From: Sphingobacteriales bacterium
GTDB taxonomy: Bacteria > Bacteroidota > Bacteroidia > Chitinophagales > CAIOSU01
Reading direction: 5' to 3'
NCBI GenBank assembly: GCA_027486795.1
Contig: JAIXOI010000028.1
Location: 1-64,000 of the forward strand
DNA: 64,000 nucleotides
Part shown: positions 6,733 through 15,838 of the stretch, in pieces
How positions within the stretch are numbered: the stretch's first letter is position 1
Layout: each line of letters opens with the position of its first letter
The notes under the pieces: model-generated
Seen by the model: the letters and a program-made list of their open reading frames with translations, nothing else
The model's database searches: none
What the model was told of the DNA's origin: nothing
Program-made: the position numbers and the translations under genes

Positions 6733-7929
6733 TTATGCATTATCCAACTCATCCACCGCCAACCAAGCCATAAGGCCTATGCCGGTCTGCAGGGCATTTT
6801 CATCGATATTGAAGTTGGGGGTATGTACCGATGATTTGTATTGCCCATCAGGGCTGGAAGTACCTAAGCGGTAAAAGCAAGCGGGTAATAGTTGGGTATA
6901 CCAAGAGAAGTCTTCGGCGGTCATGCGAACGTCCAACTCAATAACGTTCTCTGCGCCCAAAAACGCTTTAGCAGCGGCCATGGCACGGCCTGTTAACACA
7001 GGGTCGTTGGTAAGGAAAGGGTAGCCTTTTTCTATCCTGAAATCGACACTGCCGCCCATGCTTTGGGCTATACCCTCGGCTTGCTGAACCATTAACTGGT
7101 GCGCACGGTTACGCCATTCTTCGTTCAAGGTACGGAAGGTACCTTCAAGGTACACTTCGTTGGGTATAATGTTGGTGGCACCGTTGGCTATCACTTTGCC
7201 AAACGACAAAACTGTTGGTATGCGCGGGTCGGCATTGCGGCTAACTATTTGCTGCAAGGCCACTATCATGTGCGCCGAAATGAGCACCGGGTCGATATTG
7301 CAGTGGGGTAGGGCGCCGTGGCCACCTTTGCCTTTTACGGTTACATATATCTCGTCGCATGAGGCCATGTACATGCCTGGGCGGAAACCTACCTTACCAG
7401 CAGGCAGGTCGGGGTATACATGTTGCCCATAAATAGCACTGGGCTTTGGGTTCTCCAACACACCTTCGGCTATCATTACCGAAGCCCCGCCTGGCAACTT
7501 CTCTTCCGATGGTTGAAAAATGAACTTAACGGTCCCTTCAAACGAATCTTTCAATTGGCTCAAGATATAAGCTGTACCCAACACTGATGCCGTATGTACA
7601 TCGTGGCCGCAAGCATGCATGATGCCTTCGTTTACAGACTTGTAGTCAATCTCGTTGGTTTCCTGTATCGGTAGCGCGTCCATATCGGCGCGCAAGGCAA
7701 TTATCTTTTTGTTGGGGTTTCTGCCTTCTAGTAGGGCTACTACGCCAGTTTTGGCTACTCCTTTCTGGTAAGGTATGCCCCATTTATCCAAATACTCGCA
7801 TACCTTGGCTGCGGTGCGGTGCTCATCAAATGATAACTCGGGGTGGGCATGCAAATCGCGACGGATGGCAACTACCTCCGGATAGGCTTGTGCGGCCAAT
7901 TCTTTTATCCGGTGCAGTAGGGTGTCCAT
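6733..7929 (-). CDS. M20 family amidohydrolase/peptidase (N-acyl amino acid hydrolase type)
   Basis: The 398-aa length and motifs fit the M20D amidohydrolases that cut N-acyl amino acids or hippurate. ADMDALPI at 81-88 and the metal-binding CGHDVH at 107-112 (Cys107, His109) are present. PSEEKLPGG at 140-148 holds the catalytic and metal glutamates (142-143). A YGQHVYPDLPAG histidine and the late VHTPNFNID histidine complete the site. A bacterial exopeptidase dimerisation domain lies between them. It is cytoplasmic, with no signal. Its start overlaps the stop of the SPOR gene by one base, so it ends the secA-deoC-SPOR operon. The natural substrate cannot be told from sequence. Confidence 0.85.
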   Translation of the reverse strand: MDTLLHRIKELAAQAYPEVVAIRRDLHAHPELSFDEHRTAAKVCEYLDKWGIPYQKGVAKTGVVALLEGRNPNKKIIALRADMDALPIQETNEIDYKSVNEGIMHACGHDVHTASVLGTAYILSQLKDSFEGTVKFIFQPSEEKLPGGASVMIAEGVLENPKPSAIYGQHVYPDLPAGKVGFRPGMYMASCDEIYVTVKGKGGHGALPHCNIDPVLISAHMIVALQQIVSRNADPRIPTVLSFGKVIANGATNIIPNEVYLEGTFRTLNEEWRNRAHQLMVQQAEGIAQSMGGSVDFRIEKGYPFLTNDPVLTGRAMAAAKAFLGAENVIELDVRMTAEDFSWYTQLLPACFYRLGTSSPDGQYKSSVHTPNFNIDENALQTGIGLMAWLAVDELDNA

Positions 7930-8345
7930 TACAATTCGTTTAATTTTAGTTCGTCAGGGGTAATAAATGAACCAGGAAAGTGTTTCTCAATTTCTATCCA
8001 AACCTTATAAGCCTCAAGCTTAGTGCGATAGTTGCCTACGCGTAGTTTAAAGTTAGGCTGCTGGTATATTACAAAGGTTTTAACGTCCGGGAAAACGGTA
8101 TAAAACTGGCTTTTAATCTTGTTGATTTCGGCTCGGTTGCCCGCGGCGGTTATCTGCACCCTGAAACCTTTAATCACGTATTCTTTTTCGGCTTGTTCAT
8201 CGCTGGCTTTTAAAAGCGAATCAATGGAACTATCGTCAAGTACTATTTCAATCTTGCCAGGGTTTGAACCATTATCTTGTTTAGGCTGTGCAAAAAGGCA
8301 AGCCAAAGGCAAGGTTACCATCATGATTAGTAATAATGGTTTCAT
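7929..8345 (-). CDS. Secreted SPOR-domain protein
   Basis: The 138-aa protein has a signal peptide (MKPLLLIMMVTLPLACLFA). A short linker follows, and then a SPOR-like fold at about residues 58-130 (GFRVQITAAGNRAEINKIK, then KLRVGNYRTKLEAYKVWIEI). SPOR domains bind glycan strands that lack stem peptides and so mark division sites or remodelled peptidoglycan. The ATG overlaps the deoC stop by 4 bp and its stop overlaps the peptidase start by 1 bp. Such small SPOR proteins are common and mostly uncharacterised in Bacteroidota. Confidence 0.8.
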   Translation of the reverse strand: MKPLLLIMMVTLPLACLFAQPKQDNGSNPGKIEIVLDDSSIDSLLKASDEQAEKEYVIKGFRVQITAAGNRAEINKIKSQFYTVFPDVKTFVIYQQPNFKLRVGNYRTKLEAYKVWIEIEKHFPGSFITPDELKLNEL

Positions 8346-9013
8346 GCTTCCATCAATTTTACACCTGCCGAGGTTCCGAGTCGGTCAGCACCTGCTTTTA
8401 CTAGCTCAAGTGCAAACTCACGATCTCTGATACCGCCAGAGGCTTTTATCTTAATTTTTTCGGGTAAATGCTCGCGCATGAGCTTTACGTGTTCTACTTG
8501 GGCACCAGTGCCATTAAAGCCGGTAGATGTTTTAACAAAATCGGCACCAGCCTCGGCACACAGTTCGCAAGCTTTTATAATCTCTTCGTCGGTAAGTGAG
8601 CCCGACTCAATGATTATTTTTACCAGCTTGGTGTTCATGCGGGCTATAGTGGTTATGCTGTCAATTTCGTTTTTGATATAGTTGTATTCTTTGTTGCGAA
8701 ACGCGGCAATGTTCATAACCATATCAATCTCGTCTGCACCTTTCTCAACGGCTTTTTTAGCTTCTTCAACCTTATTGGAAGTAAGCCCATAACCCATCGG
8801 GAACCCGATAACCGTAATTACTTTTACCGATGATTTATCCAATAACTTTTGAGCTTGCTCTACATAATAGGGTGGAACGCACACACCAAAAAATTTGTGC
8901 GTTACAGCCTCTTCACATAGTATCTTCACATCTTCGTTAGTAGCGTCCTGTTTAAGCAGGGTATGCTCTATGAGCTTATTTAAACCCTGATCCGGACTAC
9001 TGCTCTTTGCCAT
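8342..9013 (-). CDS. deoC: Deoxyribose-phosphate aldolase
   Basis: Splits 2-deoxy-D-ribose 5-phosphate into glyceraldehyde 3-phosphate and acetaldehyde in deoxynucleoside catabolism. The 223 aa from ATG 9013 have normal length for the family; an upstream start at 9067 would lie wholly in secA and add an unlikely N-terminus. The Schiff-base lysine is in FVKTSTGF, the second lysine in IKASGGIRD, and the catalytic aspartate in DEIDMVMN. The gene starts 17 bp inside the end of secA, so it is translationally coupled, although no functional link is obvious. Confidence 0.95.
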   Translation of the reverse strand: MAKSSSPDQGLNKLIEHTLLKQDATNEDVKILCEEAVTHKFFGVCVPPYYVEQAQKLLDKSSVKVITVIGFPMGYGLTSNKVEEAKKAVEKGADEIDMVMNIAAFRNKEYNYIKNEIDSITTIARMNTKLVKIIIESGSLTDEEIIKACELCAEAGADFVKTSTGFNGTGAQVEHVKLMREHLPEKIKIKASGGIRDREFALELVKAGADRLGTSAGVKLMEA

Positions 9014-12000
9014 GGCACTGTTTGTATTTTTTACCGCTACCGCAAGGGCAGAGGTCGTTCCTTCCAATTTTGTCTTCTACACGCACCGGTTCTAACTTTC
9101 GTTCGGGCTGCTGTGCATCTTGCTCTTGTTGGCCGGCATTTGGGTTCACTATGCTGTTATTCTCATCACGCCCAGCTTTCAATCGGCTCAAATCGGTTTT
9201 TTCCTCTTGTGCCGTGCGCACTTCCTGTTGTTGAACAGGCAATCCGCCTTTACACAGGAAAGATACTACATCGCGGTTGAAATTAGCAACTAGAGTTTTA
9301 AACAACTCAAATGCTTCGAGCTTGTAAACCAACAATGGGTCTTTTTGTTCGTAAACTGCTCCGTTTACCGCTTGCTTCAAGTCGTCCATTTCGCGCAAGT
9401 GGTTCTTCCAAGCCTCATCTATCAAGCCCAATACCACCGATTTCTCGAAAGCGGTAATTACCTCACGGCCTTGTGTTTCTATGCCTTTCTCGATAGGAAC
9501 AATAACGCGCAGTTCTTTCAACCCATCGGTAAATGGGAACAATACATTGGTGTAAGTACCACCTTGTACCTTATGCAGCAAAGGCAGTGCCGCTTGCGCC
9601 AAATGCTCACCTTTGCGCTTGTAAGCGGCCCACGCTTGGTCGTATAATGTGGTCGTAACGGTGGCAATTGGGCTGTTGGTAAATTCTTTCTCTGTGATAG
9701 TTGGGTTTACCGATAGGAACCTGATAGCGTCCAATTTAAACCCTTCATAATCACCACTGTTGCGGAAACTGGTTACCAAATCTTCGCACATGTCGTAAAA
9801 CATGTTGCTTACATCTACTGCCAAGCGCTCGCCAAACAATGCATTGCGGCGGCGTTTGTAAACAACCTCCCGTTGGGCATTCATTACATCATCATACTCC
9901 AATAGGCGCTTGCGCATGCCGAAGTTGTTTTCCTCTACCTTCTGTTGTGCGCGTTCAATTGATTTGGTAATCATGGAGTGCTGGATTACCTCTTCCTCTT
10001 TGTAACCCAACTTATCCATTATGCCAGCTATACGGTCAGAACCGAAACGGCGCATCAAATCATCTTCTAAGGCTACAAAGAACAATGTTGAACCCGGATC
10101 GCCCTGACGACCAGAACGGCCGCGCAACTGGCGGTCAACGCGACGGCTATCGTGGCGCTCGGTGCCTACAATGGCCAAACCGCCGGCTTCTTTTACGCCG
10201 GGTCCTAGTTTTATATCGGTACCCCTACCAGCCATGTTAGTGGCTATAGTAATGGTGCCTGCACGCCCAGCTTCTGCTACTATATCCGCTTCTTTCTGGT
10301 GCTGTTTCGCGTTCAATACGTTGTGCGGTATGTTCCGCTGGCGCAACATACGGCCCATTAGCTCTGATACTTCAACGTTGGTAGTACCCACTAGCACCGG
10401 TCGGCCTTTTTCGCGAAGTTCGGCCACGTGGTCGATGATGGCATTGTACTTGGCACGTTTGGTTTTGTATACCACATCTTGTTGGTCATCGCGAACGATA
10501 GGCCTGTTGGTTGGTATGGTTACTACATCCAATTTGTATATTTCCCAGAACTCGCCCGCTTCAGTTTCGGCAGTACCTGTCATACCAGCCAATTTGTGGT
10601 ACATACGGAAATAGTTCTGCAGCGTAACGGTAGCGTAGGTTTGTGTGGCAGCTTCCACCTTCACGTTTTCCTTCGCTTCTATAGCTTGGTGCAACCCATC
10701 GCTATAGCGGCGGCCATCCATAATACGGCCTGTGTTTTCGTCTACAATTTTCACCTTCGCATCCATCACCACGTATTCAATGTCGCGCTCAAATAGGGTA
10801 TAGGCTTTCAATAACTGTTGAACAATGTGCAAGCGCTCGGCTTTTATGCCAAAGTCCTGCATCAACACGTCTTTTCTTGCTACCTTTTGTTCTTCGCTAA
10901 GCGAACCGTCTTTTTCAATCTCTGCTACTTCGGCACCAACATCGGGCATTACAAAGAACGTTTTGTCTTCGCCAGCACCGGTTATGAGGTCAATACCACT
11001 TTCGGTAAGTTCTACGCTGTTCTGTTTTTCTTCAATTACAAAGAACAGCTCATCATCTACCAGCGGCATCCTTTTGTTATTCTCCGACATGTAGTGGTTC
11101 TCGGCTTTCTGCATGATAACCTTAATGCCTGGCTCGCTCAAGTATTTAATAAGCGGCTTGTAACGTGGCAAACCACGGTGCGCGCGCAAAAGCGACAAGC
11201 CACCAGTTTTTTCGTCCGTTTTTCCTGATTCTATTTCTTTCTTAGCTTGATTTAGGAAATTGTTCACTGCCTTTTTCTGCGCCTCAACCAAACGCTCAAT
11301 GCGTGGTTTTAGCACCATGTATTCTTGTATATCGTTCTTGGGTACCGGGCCTGAGATGATAAGGGGCGTACGCGCATCATCTACCAATACACTATCCACC
11401 TCATCCACCATAGCGTAGTGGTGCTTGCGCTGCACTAGCTCTTCGGGGCTGCGGGTCATGTTGTCGCGCAGGTAGTCAAAACCAAATTCGTTGTTAGTAC
11501 CGTATGTTACATCTGCATTATAGGCATTGCGGCGTTCTTCGCTGTTGGGTTCGTATTTATCAATACAATCAACGGTAAGACCCAAGAAATTTAGCAACGG
11601 TGCCATCCACTCACTATCCCTGCGGGCTAGGTAGTCGTTCACGGTTACAATATGCACCCCTTGCTTGGTAAGGCCATTAAGGTAAGCCGGTAGGGTTGCT
11701 ACCAAGGTTTTACCTTCGCCTGTTGCCATTTCGGCAATGCGGCCACGGTGCAATACTGCACCGCCAATTAGCTGCACGTCATAGTGAACCATGTCCCAGG
11801 TTACCCGGTTGCCGGCAGCTAGCCAATTGTTTTGGTAAGTTACTTTCTCGCCACTGATGCTAATGTGGTCAGGGCCAACAGCTAGGTCGCGGTCCAATTG
11901 GGTAGCAGTAGCGGTTAGGTCTTTGTTTTCTGTAAAACGCCTAGCAGTTTCTTTTACTACCGCAAATGCCTCGGGCATAATCTCCAACAATACCTCTTCC

Positions 12001-12308
12001 AGTTTCTTATCGCGGTCTTTAATCAATTCATCCACTTGCTTAAAGATGACTTCTTTGGCATCAGGGTCCATGGCGCCGTCTTTGGCTTGGTTCCTTAGGT
12101 CAGCCACTTGCCCGTCAATATCTTTCAGGTATTCGGCAATGCGGTTTTGAAACTCTACGGTTTTGCTGCGCAAAGCATCATTGCTCAACGATTGTAAGGT
12201 TGGGTATATTGCTCTAATCTTCTCCACATAGGGCATCACTTCTTTGATGTCTTTGTCAGATTTCGTTCCGAAGAGCTTGTTAATAGTCTTATTGATAAAG
12301 TCCAGCAT
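8997..12308 (-). CDS. secA: Preprotein translocase ATPase SecA
   Basis: Drives Sec-dependent export of unfolded proteins through SecYEG. Walker A is GEGKT at 197-201 and the DEAD-type box is MVDEVDSVLVDD. The preprotein cross-linking domain, the second nucleotide fold (ATNMAGRGTDIKLG; QLRGRSGRQGDPG) and the C-terminal scaffold are all present. The C-terminal SEC-C zinc motif is CPCGSGKKYKQCH. At 1103 aa it is longer than E. coli SecA (901 aa), as usual in Bacteroidota. It is the first gene of an overlapping run with deoC, the SPOR gene and the M20 peptidase. A -7 type promoter element lies about 38 bp upstream. Confidence 0.98.
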   Translation of the reverse strand: MLDFINKTINKLFGTKSDKDIKEVMPYVEKIRAIYPTLQSLSNDALRSKTVEFQNRIAEYLKDIDGQVADLRNQAKDGAMDPDAKEVIFKQVDELIKDRDKKLEEVLLEIMPEAFAVVKETARRFTENKDLTATATQLDRDLAVGPDHISISGEKVTYQNNWLAAGNRVTWDMVHYDVQLIGGAVLHRGRIAEMATGEGKTLVATLPAYLNGLTKQGVHIVTVNDYLARRDSEWMAPLLNFLGLTVDCIDKYEPNSEERRNAYNADVTYGTNNEFGFDYLRDNMTRSPEELVQRKHHYAMVDEVDSVLVDDARTPLIISGPVPKNDIQEYMVLKPRIERLVEAQKKAVNNFLNQAKKEIESGKTDEKTGGLSLLRAHRGLPRYKPLIKYLSEPGIKVIMQKAENHYMSENNKRMPLVDDELFFVIEEKQNSVELTESGIDLITGAGEDKTFFVMPDVGAEVAEIEKDGSLSEEQKVARKDVLMQDFGIKAERLHIVQQLLKAYTLFERDIEYVVMDAKVKIVDENTGRIMDGRRYSDGLHQAIEAKENVKVEAATQTYATVTLQNYFRMYHKLAGMTGTAETEAGEFWEIYKLDVVTIPTNRPIVRDDQQDVVYKTKRAKYNAIIDHVAELREKGRPVLVGTTNVEVSELMGRMLRQRNIPHNVLNAKQHQKEADIVAEAGRAGTITIATNMAGRGTDIKLGPGVKEAGGLAIVGTERHDSRRVDRQLRGRSGRQGDPGSTLFFVALEDDLMRRFGSDRIAGIMDKLGYKEEEVIQHSMITKSIERAQQKVEENNFGMRKRLLEYDDVMNAQREVVYKRRRNALFGERLAVDVSNMFYDMCEDLVTSFRNSGDYEGFKLDAIRFLSVNPTITEKEFTNSPIATVTTTLYDQAWAAYKRKGEHLAQAALPLLHKVQGGTYTNVLFPFTDGLKELRVIVPIEKGIETQGREVITAFEKSVVLGLIDEAWKNHLREMDDLKQAVNGAVYEQKDPLLVYKLEAFELFKTLVANFNRDVVSFLCKGGLPVQQQEVRTAQEEKTDLSRLKAGRDENNSIVNPNAGQQEQDAQQPERKLEPVRVEDKIGRNDLCPCGSGKKYKQCHGKEQ

Positions 12309-12345
12309 TCTTGAAGGGTAATTTTAGTTGTAACAACCGATACAG

Positions 12346-12353
12346 CAAAAATA
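12346..12353 (-). promoter_or_regulatory. Bacteroidota -7 element upstream of secA
   Basis: The minus strand reads TATTTTTG, a perfect TAnnTTTG, about 38 nt before the secA ATG. A clear -33 TTTG at the usual spacing is not seen. The call rests on position and match. Confidence 0.5.
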
Positions 12354-12418
12354 ATACTAATTCTGCAGCCTACTTGCCAATACCTACGGAAATTCGGGAC
12401 TATTTTGGCTCAAAGGCT

Positions 12419-12426
12419 TATATTTG
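12419..12426 (+). promoter_or_regulatory. Bacteroidota -7 element upstream of purD
   Basis: TATATTTG, a perfect TAnnTTTG, lies 29 nt before the purD ATG in the divergent region shared with secA. The -33 element is not evident. Confidence 0.55.
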
Positions 12427-12455
12427 CTCATTCTGTTCACGTAAATTAATTGTTT

Positions 12456-13730
12456 ATGAATATTCTCTTGCTCGGTAGTGGTGGTCGCGAACACGCATTG
12501 GCTTGGAAACTAAGCCGTAGCCCACTTTGCAAGAATTTATGGATAGCGCCAGGAAACGGTGGTACCCGAAACAATGGCACAAATGTAAACATTTCGGCCA
12601 CCGATTTTGACGCTTTGGCAGCCTTTGCCTTAGAGAAGACCATTGATATGGTGGTGGTGGGCCCCGAAGACCCGCTGGTTTTGGGAGTGGTTGATTACTT
12701 CAAAGCTGCGCCCAGCCTGCAACACATACCTGTTATTGGCCCCGATAAATTAGGTGCACAGTTGGAGGGTAGCAAGGCATTTGCGAAGCAGTTTATGATG
12801 AAATATAACGTGCCTACCGCGGGTTATATGGAGTTTGATTCGACGAATGTTAATGACGGATTGGCATACATCAATAGCCTTACACCACCTATAGTATTGA
12901 AGGCTGACGGATTGGCAGCAGGTAAGGGTGTTTTAATCATTCAAGACAAGGAAGAGGCCAAGGCCGCACTGAAAGATATGATACTGGAATCGCGATTTGG
13001 CGATGCAAGTAAGAAGGTGGTAATAGAGGAGTTTTTGGATGGAATCGAGTTTTCGGTTTTTGTGCTAACCGATGGCACAAGCTACAAAATACTGCCGCCA
13101 GCAAAAGATTATAAGCGGGTAGGAGAGGGCGATACTGGATTGAACACCGGTGGAATGGGCGCCATAAGCCCAGTGCCTTTCGTTACTGAAGAATTGATGC
13201 GTGTAGTAGAGGAAACCGTTGTAAAGCCTACCATAGCCGGTATTAAGGCCGAAGGCATGGACTACAAAGGCTTTGTGTACATTGGTTTGATAAAAGTAGG
13301 CGACGAGCCTAAGGTGATTGAGTACAATTGCCGCCTTGGCGACCCTGAAACCGAAGTCGTTATTCCGCTGTTGGAAACTGATTTGGTTAAGCTGTTCCGC
13401 GCCGTGGCGGGTGGCTATTTGGGCGAAGAGGAGCTGGAGTTTAAAGATGAACACTGCGCTACCATTATGCTTGTATCGGGCGGCTACCCTGGCGAGTATG
13501 AAAAGGGCCAACACATAACTGGAGCTTACGAAATTGAGGATAGCCTTATTTTCCATGCAGGAACCAAGGAGCATGATAGCATGCTTTATACTAATGGTGG
13601 CCGTGTTATTGCTGTTACTTCATTCGGGAAAACCTTGAAAGCAGCTCTGGAAACATCGCTAAAAAATGCACACCGCATCCATTTTGACGGTAAAAACTAC
13701 CGCAAGGATATTGGCTACGAGTTTTTGTAA
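12456..13730 (+). CDS. purD: Phosphoribosylamine--glycine ligase (GARS)
   Basis: Second step of de novo purine synthesis: ATP-dependent joining of glycine to 5-phosphoribosylamine. The start is ATG 12456 (MNILLLGSGGREHALAWKL), the standard family N-terminus, rather than TTG 12450. The N-domain has GPEDPLVLG. The ATP-grasp core has KADGLAAGKGV, IEEFLDG, the GEGDTGLNTGGMGAISP loop and YNCRLGDPE with metal-binding residues. The 424-aa length is normal. It is transcribed alone, divergent from secA and convergent with the sugar cluster, with no other pur gene in the window. Confidence 0.97.
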   Translation: MNILLLGSGGREHALAWKLSRSPLCKNLWIAPGNGGTRNNGTNVNISATDFDALAAFALEKTIDMVVVGPEDPLVLGVVDYFKAAPSLQHIPVIGPDKLGAQLEGSKAFAKQFMMKYNVPTAGYMEFDSTNVNDGLAYINSLTPPIVLKADGLAAGKGVLIIQDKEEAKAALKDMILESRFGDASKKVVIEEFLDGIEFSVFVLTDGTSYKILPPAKDYKRVGEGDTGLNTGGMGAISPVPFVTEELMRVVEETVVKPTIAGIKAEGMDYKGFVYIGLIKVGDEPKVIEYNCRLGDPETEVVIPLLETDLVKLFRAVAGGYLGEEELEFKDEHCATIMLVSGGYPGEYEKGQHITGAYEIEDSLIFHAGTKEHDSMLYTNGGRVIAVTSFGKTLKAALETSLKNAHRIHFDGKNYRKDIGYEFL

Positions 13731-13764
13731 TAGTAGCTGGCAATATAATATGGGTATTAGTATT

Positions 13765-14754
13765 TTACTTTGCCATTGCTTGGTAAGACTCTACAGTTTT
13801 TGCTAAACCTTGATGGAAGGTATACTCTGGGTTATAGCCCATCAGTTTTTGTGCCTTACCAATATTTGCCAATGCATTACGCACGTCGCCGGGGCGCGTT
13901 TCGCGGTTAATGGCGGCTTGTTGCTTGCCTGTAAGTTCTTGCAAGTAGGTATACATCTGGTTCAACGAGAAATTCTCGCCCACTGCAATGTTATATACTT
14001 CGTTTACGGCTTCTTTCGGGGCAAACAAGGCTTTGATGTTGGCTTGCACGGCATTAGCTACGAAAGTGAAGTCCCGGGTTTGACCACCATCACCGTCAAT
14101 ATACACGGGTTCTTCGTTCAACAACGCTGCAATAAACTTAGGTATAACGGCAGCATAGGCGCCATTAGGGTTCTGCCTTGGGCCGAAGATGTTGAAATAT
14201 CGCAACCCGATAATCTCTAAGCCATAGCAACGGTGAAACACCTGCGCAAATAGCTCGTTGGTGTATTTGGTAACGGCGTAAGGCGATAATTGTTTGCCAA
14301 TGCGCTCTTCTACTTTCGGTGAATCTTCAATATCGCCATATACAGACGATGAAGAGGCGTAAACCAAACGTTTTACACCTGAATCTTTAGCGGCAATAAG
14401 CATATTTACAAAGCCAGTAACGTTGGCTGCTGTAGTCAATTCAGGGTGCGCCAATGAGCGTGGCACTGAGCCCAAAGCTGCTTGGTGTAGCACAAAGTCA
14501 ACGCCTTTGCAAGCATTGTGGCAAGTTGCTAAATCAGTAATGTCGCCATTAATGAAGTTTACTTTGCCAACACTCGATAGATAGTCGATGTTATGTTGGT
14601 AACCCGTTGCCAAGTTGTCCAATACCCTTACCTCGCCAGCACCTTGGCGCAGCAAATATTCGGTAATATGCGACCCGATAAATCCAGCACCGCCGGTTAC
14701 CAAAAAGGTGTATCCGCTAATATCTTCGTTGCCGTGGTAGCTCTTTTCGTACAT
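13765..14754 (-). CDS. UDP-GlcNAc/UDP-GlcNAcA C4-epimerase (TviC/WbpP type)
   Basis: An extended SDR of 329 aa with NAD loop TGGAGFIGSH. The blocks VLHQAALGSVPRSL, ASSSSVYGD, YAVTKYTNE and RYFNIFGPRQNPNGAYAAVI closely follow the TviC/WbpP group, which epimerises N-acetylated UDP-hexosamines or their uronic acids at C4. This differs from GalE. It is the last gene of the cluster, 2 bp after rmlB. With the TviB-like dehydrogenase at 15839 it could give UDP-GalNAcA from UDP-GlcNAc, the Vi-antigen route. Specificity is inferred from motif likeness only. Confidence 0.8.
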   Translation of the reverse strand: MYEKSYHGNEDISGYTFLVTGGAGFIGSHITEYLLRQGAGEVRVLDNLATGYQHNIDYLSSVGKVNFINGDITDLATCHNACKGVDFVLHQAALGSVPRSLAHPELTTAANVTGFVNMLIAAKDSGVKRLVYASSSSVYGDIEDSPKVEERIGKQLSPYAVTKYTNELFAQVFHRCYGLEIIGLRYFNIFGPRQNPNGAYAAVIPKFIAALLNEEPVYIDGDGGQTRDFTFVANAVQANIKALFAPKEAVNEVYNIAVGENFSLNQMYTYLQELTGKQQAAINRETRPGDVRNALANIGKAQKLMGYNPEYTFHQGLAKTVESYQAMAK

Positions 14755-14756
14755 GC

Positions 14757-15821
14757 TTATCGTTGTGCGTATTGTGTCTCGTAATATGCTTTGTAATTGC
14801 CGCTGGTTACGTTATTCAACCAAGTTTCATTGGCTAAGTACCAATCAACAGTCTTTTCCAATCCTTCCTCAAACTGCAACGATGGTTCCCAGCCCAATTC
14901 TTCTTTCAATTTGGTCGAATCGATGGCGTAGCGCAAATCGTGCCCTGGTCGGTCTTTTACGTAAGTAATCAACTTCTCCGAAGAGCCAGGTTCGCGGTTC
15001 AGTTTGGTATCCATTACTTTGCAAAGGACCTTAATCAAGTCGATGTTCTGCCACTCATTAAAGCCACCAATGTTGTAGGTTGAGCCATTTTTTCCAGCAT
15101 GGAAAATCACGTCAATAGCCCTGGCGTGGTCGTTTACCCACAACCAATCGCGGGTATATTTGCCATCGCCATATACTGGCAAAGGCTTGTTGTTGGTAAT
15201 GTTGTGGATGAACAACGGTATCAACTTCTCCGGAAACTGATGCGAGCCATAGTTGTTAGAGCAGTTGCTGATAACCACAGGCAAGCCATAAGTATCATGG
15301 TAAGCCCTTACAAAGTGGTCGCTACTGGCTTTTGATGCAGAATATGGTGAGTGAGGGTCGTAGCTGGTTTCTTCGGTAAAGAAGCCAGTTTCGCCCAACG
15401 AACCGTATACCTCATCCGTTGATACATGATAAAAACGGTGACCGTTCCAGTTGCCACTCCAGTATGCTTTGGCAGCATTCATAAGCACCACGGTACCTAC
15501 CACGTTGGTCATGATAAACTCCATTGGGTTAAGGATAGAGCGGTCTACATGGCTTTCGGCAGCTAGGTGAATTACATCAGTAATGTCGTGGTCACGGAAC
15601 AGTTCAAGGATAAACTCGGCATCCGTAATGTCTCCTTTTACAAAGGTATAATTCGGTGCATCCTCAAGGTCCTTGAGATTTTCTAGGTTACCAGCATACG
15701 TTAACTTATCCAAGTTAATAACGTGGTAATCATGGTATTTATGTACTAGCAGGCGAATAACGTGCGAGCCAATGAAGCCCGCACCGCCAGTTACCAAAAT
15801 ATGTTTTGAGAAATCGCTCAT
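14757..15821 (-). CDS. rfbB: dTDP-glucose 4,6-dehydratase
   Basis: Converts dTDP-glucose to dTDP-4-keto-6-deoxyglucose, the entry to rhamnose and other deoxysugars. 354 aa; NAD loop TGGAGFIGSH; HLAAESHVDRSI; the HVSTDEVYG active-site segment; YSASKASSDHFVRAY; SNCSNNYGSHQFPEKLIP; VNDHARAIDVI. All are hallmarks of RmlB. Partners rmlA, rmlC and rmlD are not in the window and must lie elsewhere if rhamnose is made. It sits between two genes of the uronic-acid pathway, 2 bp from the epimerase and 17 bp from the dehydrogenase. Confidence 0.93.
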   Translation of the reverse strand: MSDFSKHILVTGGAGFIGSHVIRLLVHKYHDYHVINLDKLTYAGNLENLKDLEDAPNYTFVKGDITDAEFILELFRDHDITDVIHLAAESHVDRSILNPMEFIMTNVVGTVVLMNAAKAYWSGNWNGHRFYHVSTDEVYGSLGETGFFTEETSYDPHSPYSASKASSDHFVRAYHDTYGLPVVISNCSNNYGSHQFPEKLIPLFIHNITNNKPLPVYGDGKYTRDWLWVNDHARAIDVIFHAGKNGSTYNIGGFNEWQNIDLIKVLCKVMDTKLNREPGSSEKLITYVKDRPGHDLRYAIDSTKLKEELGWEPSLQFEEGLEKTVDWYLANETWLNNVTSGNYKAYYETQYAQR

Positions 15822-15838
15822 GGGTGGTTAAGCAGTTT

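Noticed and set aside
10818-11228. 136-codon plus-strand ORF inside secA and similar long ORFs opposite gcvP and waaA
   Set aside because: They are antisense shadows of strongly conserved genes with no independent start context or recognisable product.
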